From a virus: a stretch of 42,568 nucleotides of DNA. Below the pieces are notes generated by a model. It worked only from the letters and a program-made list of their open reading frames with translations. It did not search any database and was not told the DNA's origin. Numbering within the stretch: the first letter of the stretch is position 1; the number at the start of each line of letters is the position of its first letter. A program made the translations under genes and the position numbers. Of the stretch, positions 12,875 through 20,595 are shown one piece after another. The stretch spans positions 1 to 42,568 of the IMG/VR virus record IMGVR_UViG_3300047550_000557; one strand, given 5' to 3'.

Positions 12875-13332
12875 TACTTAGTCCAGATTGTTTCTGCTTC
12901 TACAGCACCTGGCTTAAAAGGCTTTGGACCTTTTGCTGGGTCGAACCAGCCAACGTAAGTTTTACCTGCCTTAGATACGCCCTTCTTCTTGGCGTAGTTG
13001 CCACGACCATCTGGTAGTAATGGAGCATCTGGGTGTCCATATGTCCACTCATTACCGTACTTGTCTTTGACTACCTCAATTGCTTGAGCAGTAGCAGGTT
13101 GTGTAGATACAGGTTCAGCCAGCATTCCAGCTTCCTGTAGTGCAGTGATTGCTCGGTCCATACCTGACGGATTGGAACGGCTAAGCAACTGTGTATGTAG
13201 GTCTGTCGCTGATGCGATAGCAAGCAGCGCAGCTTGTAGGTTTGCAGTGAACTCAGCAACTGTATTACCTCGGACGGTAAACAAGTCCTGACCGTTCAAC
13301 TTGCCAGTGTATGAGAACGTAGACTCAGTCAT
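12874..13332 (-). CDS. hypothetical protein, 152 aa, recombination block
   Basis: The N-terminus (TGKLNGQDLFTVRGNTVAEFTANLQAAL) recalls a small strand-turn-strand domain; the middle is Ala/Pro-rich and a glycine/lysine-rich end (GRGNYAKKKGVSKAGKTYVGWF) looks like a nucleic-acid-binding tail. Its place between the nuclease and RecA-like genes suggests a role as single-strand binding or annealing protein, but no OB-fold or annealing motif is clear, so this is inference. GGAAAG precedes the ATG at 13332. Confidence 0.65.
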   Translation of the reverse strand: MTESTFSYTGKLNGQDLFTVRGNTVAEFTANLQAALLAIASATDLHTQLLSRSNPSGMDRAITALQEAGMLAEPVSTQPATAQAIEVVKDKYGNEWTYGHPDAPLLPDGRGNYAKKKGVSKAGKTYVGWFDPAKGPKPFKPGAVEAETIWTK

Positions 13333-13998
13333 CTACTTTCCTTTCTTTCCCTTTGTTGTAGGTATTTGCAATGGGAAATCTTTTGAACCCATGGCTGGGC
13401 ATTTATCTTGGAACGAGCACATCTTGCAGTTCTCTCCGACGGATGGTGGGAACCATCCCTGCTGTACGCTGTCGTTCATGGCTCCGAATACATAATCAAA
13501 ATAATCCATTGTTAAATGCGATAAGTCAATGAGGTCATCAAGTTGACCTTGGCGTGTCATAAAGAAAGCGCCCCACTTTGGGCGGATGCCATACATACGT
13601 TCAATACCGCTGGCGTATAAGCCAGCCTGAATCATGCCAAACGGTGTCCTAGCACCTGTCTTGTAGTCGACGATGACAAGGTCTTCCCCTACCTTGTACA
13701 CCACGTCTATGACAAAGCGCACAGGTGTGCCTCCGAAATGCACACTTGCGTCCCATTCAATGCCAGGACGACCGTCGGGCATAGTAGCGATTTTCCAACC
13801 AGATTGTTTGTACCATGTTTGGTACGCCTCAACCTGCTTGAGTCCATCGCTTTGCCAGAACGCTAGGTCTTCACCGTCTGGGCGGGCTGCAGTCTTGCGA
13901 CCGCTAGTCTTCCACTCAGAGCTCTGAATCCCCGATTGTTCTTCGGCAATTCTAACCGCTTCATTAAATACGTCAAGCCACTTCTCAGCTAAAGTCAT
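13333..13998 (-). CDS. Fe-S PD-(D/E)XK exonuclease, catalytic part, 221 aa
   Basis: Core motifs: FVIDVV (Asp 98), then LVIVDYKTG (Asp 111, Lys 113) and IQAGLYASGI (Gln 124, Tyr 128) of RecB/Cas4-type nucleases. At the end is CKMCSFQDKCPAMG (Cys 191, 194, 200), the last three ligands of an AddB/Cas4-like iron-sulfur cluster. The first ligand and the N-terminal GSAVH helix of such enzymes are missing and occur in the separate gene at 14181-14387. Thus the enzyme is split. The ATG at 13998 overlaps the zinc-ribbon gene by 14 bases. Confidence 0.85.
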   Translation of the reverse strand: MTLAEKWLDVFNEAVRIAEEQSGIQSSEWKTSGRKTAARPDGEDLAFWQSDGLKQVEAYQTWYKQSGWKIATMPDGRPGIEWDASVHFGGTPVRFVIDVVYKVGEDLVIVDYKTGARTPFGMIQAGLYASGIERMYGIRPKWGAFFMTRQGQLDDLIDLSHLTMDYFDYVFGAMNDSVQQGWFPPSVGENCKMCSFQDKCPAMGSKDFPLQIPTTKGKKGK

Positions 13999-14215
13999 CT
14001 TCGTCCTTCGGAGTATAGTCGGGGTTATCCACAGGGGTGGGAGTTGTCATCGGCGAACCACAGGTGGCACAGAAGCTATCCGTAAACCACATGACCAGTT
14101 CATAGTCTTGGAACACTGCCCTGATAATCTGTATGTTTGAGCCACAGTTGATACACTCATTGCTGGGTATACCTCGCTGGTCAATTAGATTCTTGTTGGG
14201 CTCTGTAGAAGTCAT
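13985..14215 (-). CDS. zinc-ribbon protein between the nuclease halves, 76 aa
   Basis: CINC (Cys 21, 24) and CATC (Cys 49, 52) form a classical two-knuckle zinc ribbon, with VMWFTDS between; the tail is acidic and Pro-rich. Family unknown. It overlaps the upstream gene by 35 bases and the downstream one by 14 in successive frames, so translation of all three is likely coupled. It may have been inserted into an ancestral single nuclease gene, or may be a subunit of it. Confidence 0.7.
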   Translation of the reverse strand: MTSTEPNKNLIDQRGIPSNECINCGSNIQIIRAVFQDYELVMWFTDSFCATCGSPMTTPTPVDNPDYTPKDEDDFS

Positions 14216-14387
14216 GGTTCAACCATTCCAGCATAGAGTGGACAGCGGAACCAGCAGCCAAATAGACTGCAGGTTTCTCTGGAACCATAGCTACTTTGCT
14301 AAGATAGTATTTCTGTGGGCAGGATTGCCAAGTAGATAACTGACTGTACGACCTATGAGGGGGAAGTTTTTCCATACCAGGAATCAT
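14181..14387 (-). CDS. Fe-S PD-(D/E)XK exonuclease, N-terminal part, 68 aa
   Basis: SYSQLSTWQSCPQKYYLSKV with Cys 23 and AAGSAVHSMLEWL (GSAVH) are the two N-terminal marks of RecB/Cas4-like actinophage nucleases. The stop codon ends the frame at 14181, long before the catalytic motifs. I choose ATG 14387, with AAAG about 9 bases upstream (weak). It is the first gene of the leftward block, beyond a 97-base spacer facing the small rightward gene. Together with the 221-aa protein it rebuilds a normal family member. Confidence 0.78.
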   Translation of the reverse strand: MIPGMEKLPPHRSYSQLSTWQSCPQKYYLSKVAMVPEKPAVYLAAGSAVHSMLEWLNHDFYRAQQESN

Positions 14388-14484
14388 AGTGCCAACTTTC
14401 TAACCGAGCGTGTAGCGACACGCCGATTCTTGTGATAGGGTTGAGGGGTGGTGGGCGGGAAAGGCTCGCCCTGAAAGGCGAGCC
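14388..14484. promoter_or_regulatory. divergent spacer between the replication block and a small rightward gene
   Basis: 97 bases with a 6-bp hairpin GCGTGT/ACACGC (14408-14423) and a G-rich stretch on the plus strand, then the 8-bp hairpin just before the small gene. It must carry the promoter of the leftward replication block and that of the small gene, but no convincing -35/-10 pair is visible. Confidence 0.5.
14463..14484 (+). promoter_or_regulatory. 8-bp hairpin covering the ribosome site of the small gene
   Basis: GGCTCGCC (14463-14470), loop CTGAAA, GGCGAGCC (14477-14484), ending directly at the GTG of the next gene. The only ribosome site, AAAGG at 14474-14478, lies in the loop and the second stem, so folding would hide part of it. 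This suggests translational control, or a very stable leader. Confidence 0.6.
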
Positions 14485-14634
14485 GTGAAAGATATAGATA
14501 AATTTATTCAAAAGATTGAAGAGGCTAAAACTTATTTAGCCGATGACCATAGAGATAAAGAGTGGATGGATGGATTCAATGCTGGTCTTGATTGGGCTAT
14601 CCGAATATTAGTTAAAGATAAATCAGCCTACTAA
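14485..14634 (+). CDS. small protein, 49 aa, GTG start
   Basis: The frame from GTG 14485 to TAA encodes a helical protein: VKDIDKFIQKIEEAKTYLAD, then WMDGFNAGLDWAIRILV. The WxxGFxAGLxWAI pattern is seen in small actinophage proteins without assigned role. It is the only rightward gene amid the leftward block, bounded by its own leader hairpin and a terminator. Codon use fits the neighbours. It is likely a real, separately regulated gene. Confidence 0.65.
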   Translation: MKDIDKFIQKIEEAKTYLADDHRDKEWMDGFNAGLDWAIRILVKDKSAY

Positions 14635-14680
14635 AAACAAAAAGAGGGGGAACCATTTACGGTTCCCCCTTCTCTTTGGC
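14634..14680. terminator. bidirectional intrinsic terminator
   Basis: A 9-bp stem GGGGGAACC (14646-14654) and GGTTCCCCC (14661-14669) with loop ATTTAC. On the plus side TTCTCTTT follows; on the minus side the tract reads TCTTTTTGTTTTT. It ends the small rightward gene and the long leftward late operon, whose last gene stops at 14684. Confidence 0.9.
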
Positions 14681-14683
14681 TCC

Positions 14684-14902
14684 CTACCATTCAGGCGGAG
14701 CAACTGCGAGCGCATCCAGCGTGGCTAAGTTGATGCACCCGACTGCTGGGATGGAAAGACGATGCTGCAAACCTCTAAGCACTTCAGCTAGGGGAGCATC
14801 TAACACATCATCGCCAGCTATATTCAGCGCCACTCGTACTGCTGTTACCAATGGGTGGCGCTCACCTGGAGATACCAGGGATATTAGTTTGTTTTCTTCC
14901 AT
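14684..14902 (-). CDS. possible peptidoglycan-binding-like protein, 72 aa, last late gene
   Basis: The middle HPLVTAVRVALNIAGDDVLD, with EVLRGLQHRLSIPAVGCINLATLDAL, resembles the PG-binding-domain pattern (Q..L..G..VD..T...L). The match is loose, so the name is tentative. The gene overlaps the upstream 638-aa tail gene stop (TAATG) and is followed by a bidirectional terminator. Its position after the tail gene could suit a lysis accessory or a virion-associated murein binder. Confidence 0.5.
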   Translation of the reverse strand: MEENKLISLVSPGERHPLVTAVRVALNIAGDDVLDAPLAEVLRGLQHRLSIPAVGCINLATLDALAVAPPEW

Positions 14903-16818
14903 TACTGGATAGGTAGTTCGGTATCAATAGTTTGTAACTGGATAGTTACGATTCCACCGAATCCCGACGCAAAAGAGGGAGGTGCTGTCTGCTCGAATTG
15001 AATAGCGCGGATAGTACAGACTCTTTCTTCTCCTGAAGAAAAGTCTTGGAATAGTACCGCTCCTCCATTTTGTTCAATGCGTTCCAAATAGTTAATGCGT
15101 TCCCATGGGTTTGATACTCGTGTAACTCCATTTGGGTCACGCTCCTCTTCATAGCAAAGCAAAGGTATCGTAAGTGTACGAGAACGAAGTGGTGCAGGTA
15201 GAGCACGACACTGCCATTCTTCAACCTTTGGTCCAATAGTTACATCAGATGAACTGCGTTCTAAAGTTAGCTGAACTTCAAAGTGGTCAGCTGGTTGAAG
15301 ACCAGCAGACAATTGGAATTCTGTTGCGCCAGTAAGCGGAATAGCATCAATCAAAGTTGTATTTAATTCTTGGTCATAGACTGAGAAGCCGACACGTCCG
15401 CCACCTTCGCAGCGAACCGACAATGAAACAGGCTGCTTCTTCTCTGCAGTACCCCAACGAATCCAGCCAGACTTAATAACGCCAGAGGTTGCTAGCGTGG
15501 TTGCTGATTCAATCCATACACCTGATGCACCAACCATAAATTTTCTAGCACCAGTTCCAAGGAATGCTATACCAATAACATCAGAGGCATCTGTTTCTAA
15601 ATCGGCTGCGTATGCATAACCATTATCTATAGTTTGACCAAGGTCAATCTTCCATAAACCTTTTTTGTTATTGATATCTTTAGACCTTGTTGCGTATACA
15701 AATCTATCAGTGAATGCAATGTCTTGGACATTGCCAGTAACGTTCAGTGGTCCATATGTAAACGATAAACCATCCGTACTTTGCTGACCAATTCGAATAC
15801 CAGCGGTTGTTGCCATAACAACAAACTCATTGAGGTATGTTCTAATCTGGTGAAGGGTTTCACCGCGGGGAAGTTCTGCAATAACAATTGGGTCTTTGAT
15901 TGCAGCAAGCGGTGAAGTTTCATCGATAGCAAATGACAATACGCGGGAGATAGCGCCGAGGGTATAACCCACAATGATGGCGCTGTTGAGTTCACCAACA
16001 GAGTTCCATACTAGGTTAGGGTCTTTGAACGTATAACGTTCTTCGGTGTTTCCGATTGTTGTAGGAGGTGTGCTAGGAAACCTTGACAACTCATATACAA
16101 CAGACTGGGTATTGTTTTCATTTACACCAATAACTATACGGTCCTTGACGAACCCAATAGCCTGAACTGTAAAAGATGTAGTCGCTGTGTTCGGCTTGTT
16201 CCAAATCTTGGAAACAACCATTGAAGTGCTGACTGTATATACACCTTCGTTGCTACCAACAATTGCGCTGTTGCCGTCACTGGCTAGAACCTGCGCTGTT
16301 ACAGATGTAGCTAAAGATGTGGATGTTGCCGTGTTGGTCGAAGCGTTGTAATAATAAACGTTGCCACCTTGGATGTAGAACGCTCCGCCGTTTGTGGTTG
16401 CTGGCTTAGCGGTAATACCTACGGTTGAGAACTGAGTGGTTGCTTTAATAAGGGTAATAGAACCAGTGTCAGAAAATACATCTATGTTATTTGATTCATA
16501 GAATCTGAATGTATCTGATGCATCAGCATCATAATAACGTTCGCCTGCGCCATGATGCCATGAGGTTGCAGACCGAAGCCACCAGTTAGATAGAGAGTTT
16601 TCACCAGCGGTTGTACCTTGGTCAATACGTTCCTTCTGGTATGTCGTAGTGATACGACTGATACGGTTCTGGTCGGAAGCAGCCGACAACCATGGTGTAT
16701 TACCAATGGCATAGCTTGCAGCAAAATCCTCACGCTGGTACTTGACCAGCGCGGTAGGGATTGCTTGGCTAAGGATGATTGGTAAATCGCCAACAATCTT
16801 TTTATTATCTGTTGCCAC
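14902..16818 (-). CDS. large tail protein, beta-rich, 638 aa, GTG start
   Basis: The N-terminal part (residues 1-120) looks like a tail adaptor; residues about 120-460 consist of repeated beta segments (SIVGSNEGVYTVSTS, RIVIGVNENNTQS, FVYATRSKDINNKKGLWKI), compatible with a beta-propeller. The last 200 residues (SLSVRCEGGGRVGFSVYD, ERINYLERIEQNGGAVLFQD) contain other strands. In short-tailed phages the nozzle (gp12-like) is a protein of this sort. GTG 16818 has AGAGG upstream. No sequence family is recognised with certainty; tail nozzle is the best guess. Confidence 0.6.
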   Translation of the reverse strand: MATDNKKIVGDLPIILSQAIPTALVKYQREDFAASYAIGNTPWLSAASDQNRISRITTTYQKERIDQGTTAGENSLSNWWLRSATSWHHGAGERYYDADASDTFRFYESNNIDVFSDTGSITLIKATTQFSTVGITAKPATTNGGAFYIQGGNVYYYNASTNTATSTSLATSVTAQVLASDGNSAIVGSNEGVYTVSTSMVVSKIWNKPNTATTSFTVQAIGFVKDRIVIGVNENNTQSVVYELSRFPSTPPTTIGNTEERYTFKDPNLVWNSVGELNSAIIVGYTLGAISRVLSFAIDETSPLAAIKDPIVIAELPRGETLHQIRTYLNEFVVMATTAGIRIGQQSTDGLSFTYGPLNVTGNVQDIAFTDRFVYATRSKDINNKKGLWKIDLGQTIDNGYAYAADLETDASDVIGIAFLGTGARKFMVGASGVWIESATTLATSGVIKSGWIRWGTAEKKQPVSLSVRCEGGGRVGFSVYDQELNTTLIDAIPLTGATEFQLSAGLQPADHFEVQLTLERSSSDVTIGPKVEEWQCRALPAPLRSRTLTIPLLCYEEERDPNGVTRVSNPWERINYLERIEQNGGAVLFQDFSSGEERVCTIRAIQFEQTAPPSFASGFGGIVTIQLQTIDTELPIQ

Positions 16819-16828
16819 GGTTTAACCT

Positions 16829-17335
16829 CTATTTCTTAGGGCAGTGCTGACAGCACTTAGATGTATCTTCCTTTGGATAAGGTTTCTTATCAGGTAATGG
16901 TTTAACCACAGCCTTAACTTGATTGATTAACTTAGGTTGGTTTAGCCACCAGAACCAAGGGCTAGTGTCATCACCGCAACCATCATTAATAGAAATATGA
17001 AGGTGCTTATTGTGAGGATTACTACCACTGTACTGTCTGTTGCCTTGCTTAGCTTTTTCTTTAGACCAAATCTTTCCTTGAAAGATAAGATACTTAACGC
17101 GCTTATCTTCTTTAAGTTTTTCAAAGATGACTGCACAGTCAATACCATTGACTGGGTCATGGGTGAGGTCGACTGCTAGCCCAGTATTGTGGTCCGAAGT
17201 TGGACTCGCCTTCAGGTGAGCTGCACTTGGCAACAATCCGTCCGACAACTTCTTTCGCTTCGGCGACAACGCCGTCGCCTGACGGAGAACAGCAATAGCA
17301 GCAGGCGTGGCTTTCTTGGCAACAACTGGTTTCAT
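16829..17335 (-). CDS. M15-family peptidoglycan endopeptidase (endolysin), 168 aa
   Basis: The zinc site is visible: TSDHNTGLAVDL (His 49, Asp 56) and NPHNKHLHISI (His 111/113), the SxHxxGxAxD...HxH layout of M15/VanY-type peptidases. It would cut peptide bonds in the cell-wall crosslink. The C-terminus (KPYPKEDTSKCCQHCPKK) has four Cys/His-like residues and might be a small metal-bound tail, or a cell-wall anchor. It directly follows two small membrane genes typical of holin function, a complete lysis cassette. Confidence 0.88.
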   Translation of the reverse strand: MKPVVAKKATPAAIAVLRQATALSPKRKKLSDGLLPSAAHLKASPTSDHNTGLAVDLTHDPVNGIDCAVIFEKLKEDKRVKYLIFQGKIWSKEKAKQGNRQYSGSNPHNKHLHISINDGCGDDTSPWFWWLNQPKLINQVKAVVKPLPDKKPYPKEDTSKCCQHCPKK

Positions 17336-17539
17336 TCATTTCCTTAGTGATTCCTTAACCAAGTCGGTGAGAAGTTCTACCTTCTCCTCTAATCGGTTGA
17401 CCTTGTCTTTAATGCTTGAGCCACCATTGGGCTTGAGTTCAGTGAGGTAGTGCTTGACTAACCAGCGAACGGAACCAGCAAAGCTGGCGACTATTGTGGT
17501 GACTGCGACTGCAACACCAGCCCATTCGTTGGCACTCAT
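17336..17539 (-). CDS. small membrane protein with coiled coil, possible holin partner, 67 aa
   Basis: One N-terminal hydrophobic segment (WAGVAVAVTTIVASFAGSVRWLV) followed by a charged helix IKDKVNRLEEKVELLTDLV. This single-pass plus coiled-coil layout is common beside phage endolysins (holin or antiholin). It sits between the 2-TM protein and the M15 endolysin with overlapping ends (TAATG), so it is very likely part of the lysis cassette. Confidence 0.65.
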   Translation of the reverse strand: MSANEWAGVAVAVTTIVASFAGSVRWLVKHYLTELKPNGGSSIKDKVNRLEEKVELLTDLVKESLRK

Positions 17540-17748
17540 TACTCTGTCTTACCGAACGCTGAATCGGATGTATCTAAAGCGCGGAGCAAGACGGGCAACA
17601 CAGCCACGACTCCCGCTGTGATGATTGCTTTGAATCCTTCGGCATTAAGAGCGAAGATATCCCCGCCAGCAACAGCAAAGGCAGCAAGGCAAGCACCGAG
17701 AAAATGGCGAGCATAGCTCTTAATAGCTGCAAAAGTTTTTTCATTCAT
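17539..17748 (-). CDS. holin-like membrane protein, 69 aa
   Basis: Two hydrophobic segments are visible: residues 13-32 (HFLGACLAAFAVAGGDIFAL) and 38-57 (FKAIITAGVVAVLPVLLRAL), with a charged end. Size, two membrane helices and position next to the endolysin fit a class II holin. Two start codons in frame (ATGAATG) after GGAGA could allow dual products. Confidence 0.75.
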   Translation of the reverse strand: MNEKTFAAIKSYARHFLGACLAAFAVAGGDIFALNAEGFKAIITAGVVAVLPVLLRALDTSDSAFGKTE

Positions 17749-17760
17749 ATATATCTCCTA

Positions 17761-17988
17761 TTAAAGTGCAGCAATTTCTTCTGCAGTTAGACCAAGAGCT
17801 GCAAGCTTTGCTTCTGCAGAAGCTTTTGCTTCTGCTTTAGCTGAAGCTTCAGCTTCTTCAAGAGCTTTGCGATTTTCAAATTCAATACGCATGGCTTCAA
17901 GTTCTGTAATTTCTTGAGGTGTTAATTCAACTTCTTCTACTGTTCCACTGATAGCATCTACTACCAGCTTAGTTAATTTCTCTGTCAT
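17761..17988 (-). CDS. small charged helical protein, 75 aa
   Basis: Very rich in Ala, Glu and Lys: repeated EAEASAKAEAKASAEAKLAAL, preceded by LTPQEITELEAMRIEFENR. It looks like a coiled-coil helix. Similar small proteins follow tail-fibre genes in aquatic phages and are sometimes fibre chaperones or assembly factors. Name not justified. The gene has several near-palindromic CTTCTG runs from codon repeats. Confidence 0.6.
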   Translation of the reverse strand: MTEKLTKLVVDAISGTVEEVELTPQEITELEAMRIEFENRKALEEAEASAKAEAKASAEAKLAALGLTAEEIAAL

Positions 17989-17997
17989 TTATTCTCC

Positions 17998-19146
17998 TTA
18001 GATTGTGTACCTAACAATTACAACTCCCTTACCACCAGAGCCTGAAGCGTTTGAAGCGTCGTTGCCTCCACCTCCGCCACCTCCAGTAAAGTCCCAACCA
18101 GAGATTCCGTTTACAACTCCAGAGCCAGCACCTTTACCGCCACCGCCTAGACCACCACTATAAATTGGTGTTCCACCAGATGTGTTTCCAGTTCCGCCTT
18201 GACCTCCGAAGTAACCACTTTCTCCGAATGCTGAGAAATTTGCTACATATGTACCAGCAGCACCATTACCAGAAATGTTTTGTTCGGCTAAACCACCAGT
18301 AGCGGTAACTCCAAACGCACTTGATGGGTTTCCAGGATTGGCTGGCTGACTTGTCCAGCCGTAACCACCAGCGCCTACAACAATTGGGTATGTAGTGCCA
18401 GATGTTACGTTGGTAGTTCCAGTTTGAACTTGTCCACCATTTCCACCACGACGACCGTTATCGTTTCCGAAGTCGCCACCACCGCCACCACCTACAATTA
18501 AATAGTTAAGTCCAGTAATGTTTTGATTAGGAATAAAATTAGTATTTTCATAAAAGAAATGATAGGCATATCCATTAAAGTAATAGATATCTCCACCAGT
18601 AGCTTTAAATGAAGAAGCATATTTAGTGCTATAGTTTTGAATACCATATATTGCAACAGTAGTTCCAACAGCAAATGAACCAAGCTCAGGAGTTAAAGTA
18701 AAATATGGCTTATTAAGATAAGCAGTATTATTTGAACTAGCAGAAAAAGATAATGCATTATCTGTCGTAGAGTTATTTGGTGCAGTACCATCTGCAAGTA
18801 CAGTTTGATACGCTCTAAGCTCGTCTTGTGTAATATTACATAAATATATTTCGCTATTACTAAATACGTTACTTGTATAACTAGCATTTGTCATATGACC
18901 AGCATGAACTGTATATGCTGTCGATACAGTTGAAGTGCCAGTAGAGCCATTAAGCTCTAGTTTTCTATAATAGTAATTCGTTGTTACGTTTGAAAAATTA
19001 AGATTTATTCTAGTTGCACTTGCAGTTGTTGTTGTGCTTCTAGCAGATATCTTTATTAAGATATCATCATAACCACTTGGTATAGTATAAACTATGCTTG
19101 CTTGAGATGATGTTAATATAATTCTTTTAATAAGTTTCATTGACAT
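17998..19146 (-). CDS. tail fibre with glycine-rich tip, 382 aa
   Basis: The N-terminal half shares the strand pattern of the two following fibre genes (VYTIPSGYDDILIKISARS versus VTNIPSTYTDLFIVVEFS; VGTTVAIYGI versus GTKINIFGI). The C-terminal part is a glycine-rich module (VGGGGGGDFGNDNGRRGG, GGQGGTGNTSGGTP, GGGGGGGNDASNASGSGG) ending VVIVRYTI, as in the Gly_rich receptor-binding tips of phage fibres. ATG 19146 has GGAGG 9 bases upstream; the TTG at 19170 is disfavoured. A likely host-receptor-binding protein. Confidence 0.75.
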   Translation of the reverse strand: MSMKLIKRIILTSSQASIVYTIPSGYDDILIKISARSTTTTASATRINLNFSNVTTNYYYRKLELNGSTGTSTVSTAYTVHAGHMTNASYTSNVFSNSEIYLCNITQDELRAYQTVLADGTAPNNSTTDNALSFSASSNNTAYLNKPYFTLTPELGSFAVGTTVAIYGIQNYSTKYASSFKATGGDIYYFNGYAYHFFYENTNFIPNQNITGLNYLIVGGGGGGDFGNDNGRRGGNGGQVQTGTTNVTSGTTYPIVVGAGGYGWTSQPANPGNPSSAFGVTATGGLAEQNISGNGAAGTYVANFSAFGESGYFGGQGGTGNTSGGTPIYSGGLGGGGKGAGSGVVNGISGWDFTGGGGGGGNDASNASGSGGKGVVIVRYTI

Positions 19147-19150
19147 AACA

Positions 19151-19672
19151 TCATGCCTCCGCAATTCCAAATATATTTATTTTTGTGCCGTAATTTACGG
19201 TACTAGAAAATTGTCTACCGCCAGTCCATAAAAATTTTATGCTAGTAATTGCAGCAGTATTTCTCCATGTTCCACCATATATATCTGTATATGCATAAGC
19301 AGTAGATTCCCAACCACCGCTACGAGAAACCCAACTTTTATATTTACCAGTATCTTTATATCTTGGAATCCATATTAATGCAAGGCTTCCGCGCCATCCG
19401 CCATTTAAAGAAAAATAACCACTTGTTTGACTATTCGCTCCACCAGTAATAGCGCTTGCGCTATTTTGGTTAGCTCTAATATAACTATGTCCATAGTTTG
19501 CACCAGTGTCACCATTAAATTGCATGACAACATCGCCATCCCTATCGCCAGAAAATTCAACAACTATAAACAAATCAGTATATGTAGATGGTATGTTAGT
19601 TACATCTATTGAATATGGGGATGATAGTTGACCAAAAGAAACTATAGGTACAAAAGTATTTCCAGCAGCCAT
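19151..19672 (-). CDS. tail fibre/receptor-binding domain protein, paralogue 2, 173 aa
   Basis: Beta-rich throughout. VVMQFNGDTGANYGHSYIRA and the end GTWRNTAAITSIKFLWTGG...NIFGIAEA match the 205-aa neighbour closely (LRFNGDTGANYTRQYMFTD; GTWLNNSAISSIQVI). The shared block implies tandem duplication. It is probably a receptor-binding or decoration domain. Five bases separate it from the glycine-rich fibre. Confidence 0.7.
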   Translation of the reverse strand: MAAGNTFVPIVSFGQLSSPYSIDVTNIPSTYTDLFIVVEFSGDRDGDVVMQFNGDTGANYGHSYIRANQNSASAITGGANSQTSGYFSLNGGWRGSLALIWIPRYKDTGKYKSWVSRSGGWESTAYAYTDIYGGTWRNTAAITSIKFLWTGGRQFSSTVNYGTKINIFGIAEA

Positions 19673-19675
19673 GAC

Positions 19676-20293
19676 TTAACCCTTCAATCCATAGATAGAT
19701 ATAGTTGTTCCAGATACAAAATATGTATCTCCAGGAATTACTTGTATTGAACTAATAGCACTGTTGTTTAACCAAGTTCCAGTTTGATATCCAATTGATG
19801 AATCAGAGGCATTACCCCTATCATAAAATTGTATTGATTTCCAGGTTTTATTTTTAGTACCAATTGTATAATCTAAAATATCAATTAATGCATAGCCAAA
19901 ACAACTGCCTTGGGATGCACCACTTTTTGGTAATCTTCCAACATATGCAGCAGATAGTGATGATGCTAATTGTGAACCAAATGTTGTTCCAGTTTTATTA
20001 TCCGTGAACATATATTGTCTTGTGTAGTTTGCGCCAGTATCACCGTTAAATCTAAGTGTAAAATTTTCAATAGCATCCGCTACTGTATTTGTTTTACCAG
20101 CAATATGTAAACGTAAATGACCATATGTTTGTGGTACGGATATTGTTACGCTTGTAACGTTTGCTGTTACAGTTGTGGTTGAGATTGAATCCCAAGCATC
20201 GGGGGTTTGTGGGGCATTGCCAGCTAGAAAACTTTGATAAGTTCTCTTACTACCGTTTGCCGTAAGCGAATCAGATAGTTTTGATACAGGCAT
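19676..20293 (-). CDS. tail fibre/receptor-binding domain protein, paralogue 1, 205 aa
   Basis: Starts MPVSKLSDSLTANGSKRTYQ and shares LRFNGDTGANY and the closing GTWLNNSAISSIQV...TTISIYGLKG with the 173-aa gene, showing a common fold. The extra N-terminus (SFLAGNAPQTPDAWDSIS) may attach it to the fibre base. Beta-sandwich folds of this kind are typical of receptor-binding domains. No known family can be named from sequence. Confidence 0.7.
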   Translation of the reverse strand: MPVSKLSDSLTANGSKRTYQSFLAGNAPQTPDAWDSISTTTVTANVTSVTISVPQTYGHLRLHIAGKTNTVADAIENFTLRFNGDTGANYTRQYMFTDNKTGTTFGSQLASSLSAAYVGRLPKSGASQGSCFGYALIDILDYTIGTKNKTWKSIQFYDRGNASDSSIGYQTGTWLNNSAISSIQVIPGDTYFVSGTTISIYGLKG

Positions 20294-20595
20294 TAAGCAA
20301 TCTCCACTCCAGCGATGTGGAAGTTTACAGATGTCGAAGATGCCAGACCTGCGATTGTTTGAGTTGCTGTCAATACCTGCTTCAAGTCAATAACGGTTGA
20401 GTCGTTGTTGGCAACAGTTACTGTGTCAGCTAGTGTTACCCCACCCATTGTTAACGTGAATGTCTGTGGAGATACGGTTGTATTGGTTACAACAATGTTT
20501 GTTACAACAGTAGTTGTACCAGCTGGTACTGTGTATAGGGTTGTGCTTGATGTTGCTGCTGCTGTGCGAGCTAGCTCTTTAGTTGTTGTAGCCAT
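20293..20595 (-). CDS. small beta-sandwich virion protein, 100 aa
   Basis: Ser/Thr/Val-rich: TTLYTVPAGTTTVVTNIVVTN then TVSPQTFTLTMGGVTLADTVTV, the alternation of a two-sheet domain; residues 60-100 repeat it. Proteins of this kind act as fibre collar or decoration proteins. It overlaps its neighbours by a single base (TAATG). Role inferred from context only. Confidence 0.6.
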   Translation of the reverse strand: MATTTKELARTAAATSSTTLYTVPAGTTTVVTNIVVTNTTVSPQTFTLTMGGVTLADTVTVANNDSTVIDLKQVLTATQTIAGLASSTSVNFHIAGVEIA

